The position numbers were made by a program, and so were the translations under genes. Under the pieces are notes generated by a model. It was not told the DNA's origin, made no database searches, and saw only the letters and a list, made by a program, of their open reading frames with translations. Below are positions 6,847 through 7,541 of a stretch of 7,541 nt of DNA, piece by piece; within the stretch, counting starts at the first letter, position 1, and each line of letters opens with the position of its first letter. Location of the stretch: positions 1 to 7,541 of the forward strand of contig QOAM01000131.1 of assembly GCA_003978075.1 (NCBI GenBank), read 5' to 3'. This DNA is from Thermodesulfatator sp. GTDB taxonomy: Bacteria > Desulfobacterota > Thermodesulfobacteria > Thermodesulfobacteriales > Thermodesulfobacteriaceae.

Positions 6847-7075
6847 CTACTTCCCCCTTTTAAAGGCTTTCCACTGTGGCCAAAACTCCTCCAAATCCAT
6901 CTCCAGATCTTCCCGAATTATTTTACATAACAATCCTTTGGGTAAATTTTCTCCCACATGTAAAGGTACCGTGGTAGCCCGTCCATCTCGTGTTTTCATG
7001 CGCAGGTGCGAACCTTTTTGCCGAACTTTTTGGAATCCCAGCCATTTTACCAGTTACCGTTGGTAGCTTGCTCAT
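6847..7075 (-). pseudogene. hicA: HicA toxin gene, frame-disrupted
   Basis: HicA toxins are small dsRBD-like mRNA interferases with a catalytic His. The gene starts at ATG 7075 with the family N-terminus MSKLPTVTGK, then loses frame. The rest of HicA continues in the +1-shifted frame from 7053: LVKWLGFQKV, the catalytic-type RQKGSHLRM, TRDGRATTVPLHVGENLPKG and KIIREDLEMDLEEF, to a TAG at 6847-6849. The second frame has a TAA at 7054-7056 immediately before LVK, so no single frame covers both parts. Compared with the usual spacing between TGK and the GF of the first helix, about four residues are missing, which suggests a deletion of about 20 nt rather than one extra base. The first helix is therefore damaged, and an active toxin is unlikely. 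It follows hicB by 12 nt after the shifted-frame hicB stop. A sequencing or assembly error remains possible. Confidence 0.8.
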
Positions 7076-7100
7076 TGAGATCTATTTCTAAGGCCATTCT

Positions 7101-7286
7101 CTATAGTCTATGAGACGGGTTTCGGGGATATCCTTTTCCTCTTCCAGCCTCTCGAATATTTTTTAAGGCCTCTTCTATTGTCCTTCCGTAAGAATGACAG
7201 CCCTGAAAGGAGGGGCAGGAAGTTATATAATAGCCATCTTCATCCTGTTCCAGGAGAACCGGAAATTGAAGAATTTTTCGGGGCAT
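7101..7286 (-). CDS. hicB: HicB-family antitoxin, C-terminally truncated by a frame loss
   Basis: HicB antitoxins bind HicA through a partial RNase H-like fold and often repress their own operon. The 61-residue frame has the classic N-terminus KILQFPVLLEQDEDGYYITS (residues 4-23), CPSFQGCHSYGRT (24-36) and IEEALKNIREA (37-47). It then leaves the family pattern (GRGKGYPRN...) and stops at 7101. The expected continuation ERLEEEKDIPET, then a short tail ending in REWP, is present in the +1-shifted frame from 7153 to a TAG at 7088. About five residues (IELYL-like in relatives) are missing at the junction. No C-terminal DNA-binding domain follows in either frame. The ATG at 7286 has GGGAGG (7293-7298) 6 nt upstream and lies 16 nt after the amidotransferase stop, so it is probably read from the glutamate synthase operon. 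A short functional HicB is possible, but decay alongside hicA is more likely. Confidence 0.82.
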   Translation of the reverse strand: MPRKILQFPVLLEQDEDGYYITSCPSFQGCHSYGRTIEEALKNIREAGRGKGYPRNPSHRL

Positions 7287-7302
7287 GGGAAACCTCCCGG
7301 GA

Positions 7303-7541
7303 TCACCCCTGAGGATAGCGGCAGACCGCGGCTCCGGTGGCTCCTTCTCCCCGTCCGCGGAGGTAGCTTCTCTGGTTGGGGATCACGCCTGGCTCAAGCT
7401 CTACGATCACCGGCTCCCCAGCCTTAGGGGCCCAAACCTCATCCGGGTCGGGACAGATGGCCCGAATGGCCGCCTCCTCACTGGCCATGTAGACCAGGTC
7501 TCCCTTTTTTGCGGCCACCAGTGGTCGGAGCTTTACCCGGT
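7303..7541 (-). CDS. Class II glutamine amidotransferase, glutamate synthase subunit (partial)
   Basis: Only the last 78 residues are inside the window; the 5' end lies beyond 7541. The visible start RVKLRPLVAAKKGD, followed by VYMASEEAAIRAI and the EPVIVELEPG segment, is typical of the C-terminal half of Ntn-type (class II) amidotransferase subunits related to glutamate synthase domain 1 (GltB1). These hydrolyse glutamine and pass ammonia to the synthase. The catalytic N-terminal Cys cannot be seen. The frame is open to the window edge without a needed start, so the GTG at 7518 is internal. The TGA at 7303-7305 precedes hicB by 16 nt. The GXGXG subunit further down the same strand supports glutamate synthase over other class II amidotransferases such as PurF or AsnB, although purM nearby makes a purine link worth keeping in mind. 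Confidence 0.82.
   Translation of the reverse strand, partial: RVKLRPLVAAKKGDLVYMASEEAAIRAICPDPDEVWAPKAGEPVIVELEPGVIPNQRSYLRGRGEGATGAAVCRYPQG

Noticed and set aside
7046..7056. Programmed +1 frameshift producing a full HicA
   Set aside because: Helix 1 residues are missing in both frames, and no typical slippery +1 site with a stimulatory signal is evident; a deletion explains more.
1..7541. CRISPR array, IS element or integration site
   Set aside because: No regularly spaced repeats, transposase frames, long terminal inverted repeats or tRNA-attached duplication were seen on either strand.

Overview
The window is a bacterial chromosome segment in which every recognisable gene lies on the minus strand, so it reads from position 7541 down to about 386. 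The organism looks like a Gram-negative thermophile. LolA implies an outer membrane. The proteins are rich in Leu/Glu/Arg/Val and compactly packed. Glutamate synthase is encoded as split, archaeal-type subunits. This combination is reminiscent of Thermodesulfobacteriota or neighbouring deep lineages, but that placement is an inference from family knowledge, not a proven assignment.

Right part (7541-3125) is one tightly packed, probably co-transcribed cluster: the C-terminus of a class II glutamine amidotransferase subunit of split glutamate synthase (gltB1-like, cut by the window edge); a HicB/HicA toxin-antitoxin cassette in decay; the GXGXG subunit of glutamate synthase (gltB3-like); purM (AIR synthetase); a DUF523 protein; an iron-sulfur flavoprotein; and a YhcC-type radical SAM protein. 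From gltB3 to yhcC, neighbouring genes overlap by 4-11 nt or are 2 nt apart, so translational coupling is likely. The amidotransferase releases ammonia from glutamine for glutamate synthesis, PurM makes AIR in a glutamine-consuming pathway, and the remaining three are Cys-rich or redox proteins of unproven role.

Middle (3124-2979) is the only sizeable intergenic gap inside the gene-dense part. It holds a convincing sigma70-type promoter (TTCACA, 17 nt, TATAAT, minus strand) and an AGGAGG ribosome binding site for the next unit.

Left part (2978-386) is ftsK followed by lolA, a gene order also found in Escherichia coli. lolA starts at a TTG codon 56 nt inside the end of ftsK. The last 385 bases have no intact recognised gene. 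They hold what may be the frameshifted remnant of a small membrane protein and, at 35-70, a strong plus-strand intrinsic terminator for a convergent transcription unit lying off the left edge.

The most notable points are the broken hicBA pair lodged between two glutamate synthase subunits, where both genes have the same phase of frame loss at short sequences readable in both frames, and the sharing of an operon by yhcC and glutamate synthase genes, which are also neighbours in E. coli. I do not see strong evidence for a wholly new defence or mobile system.
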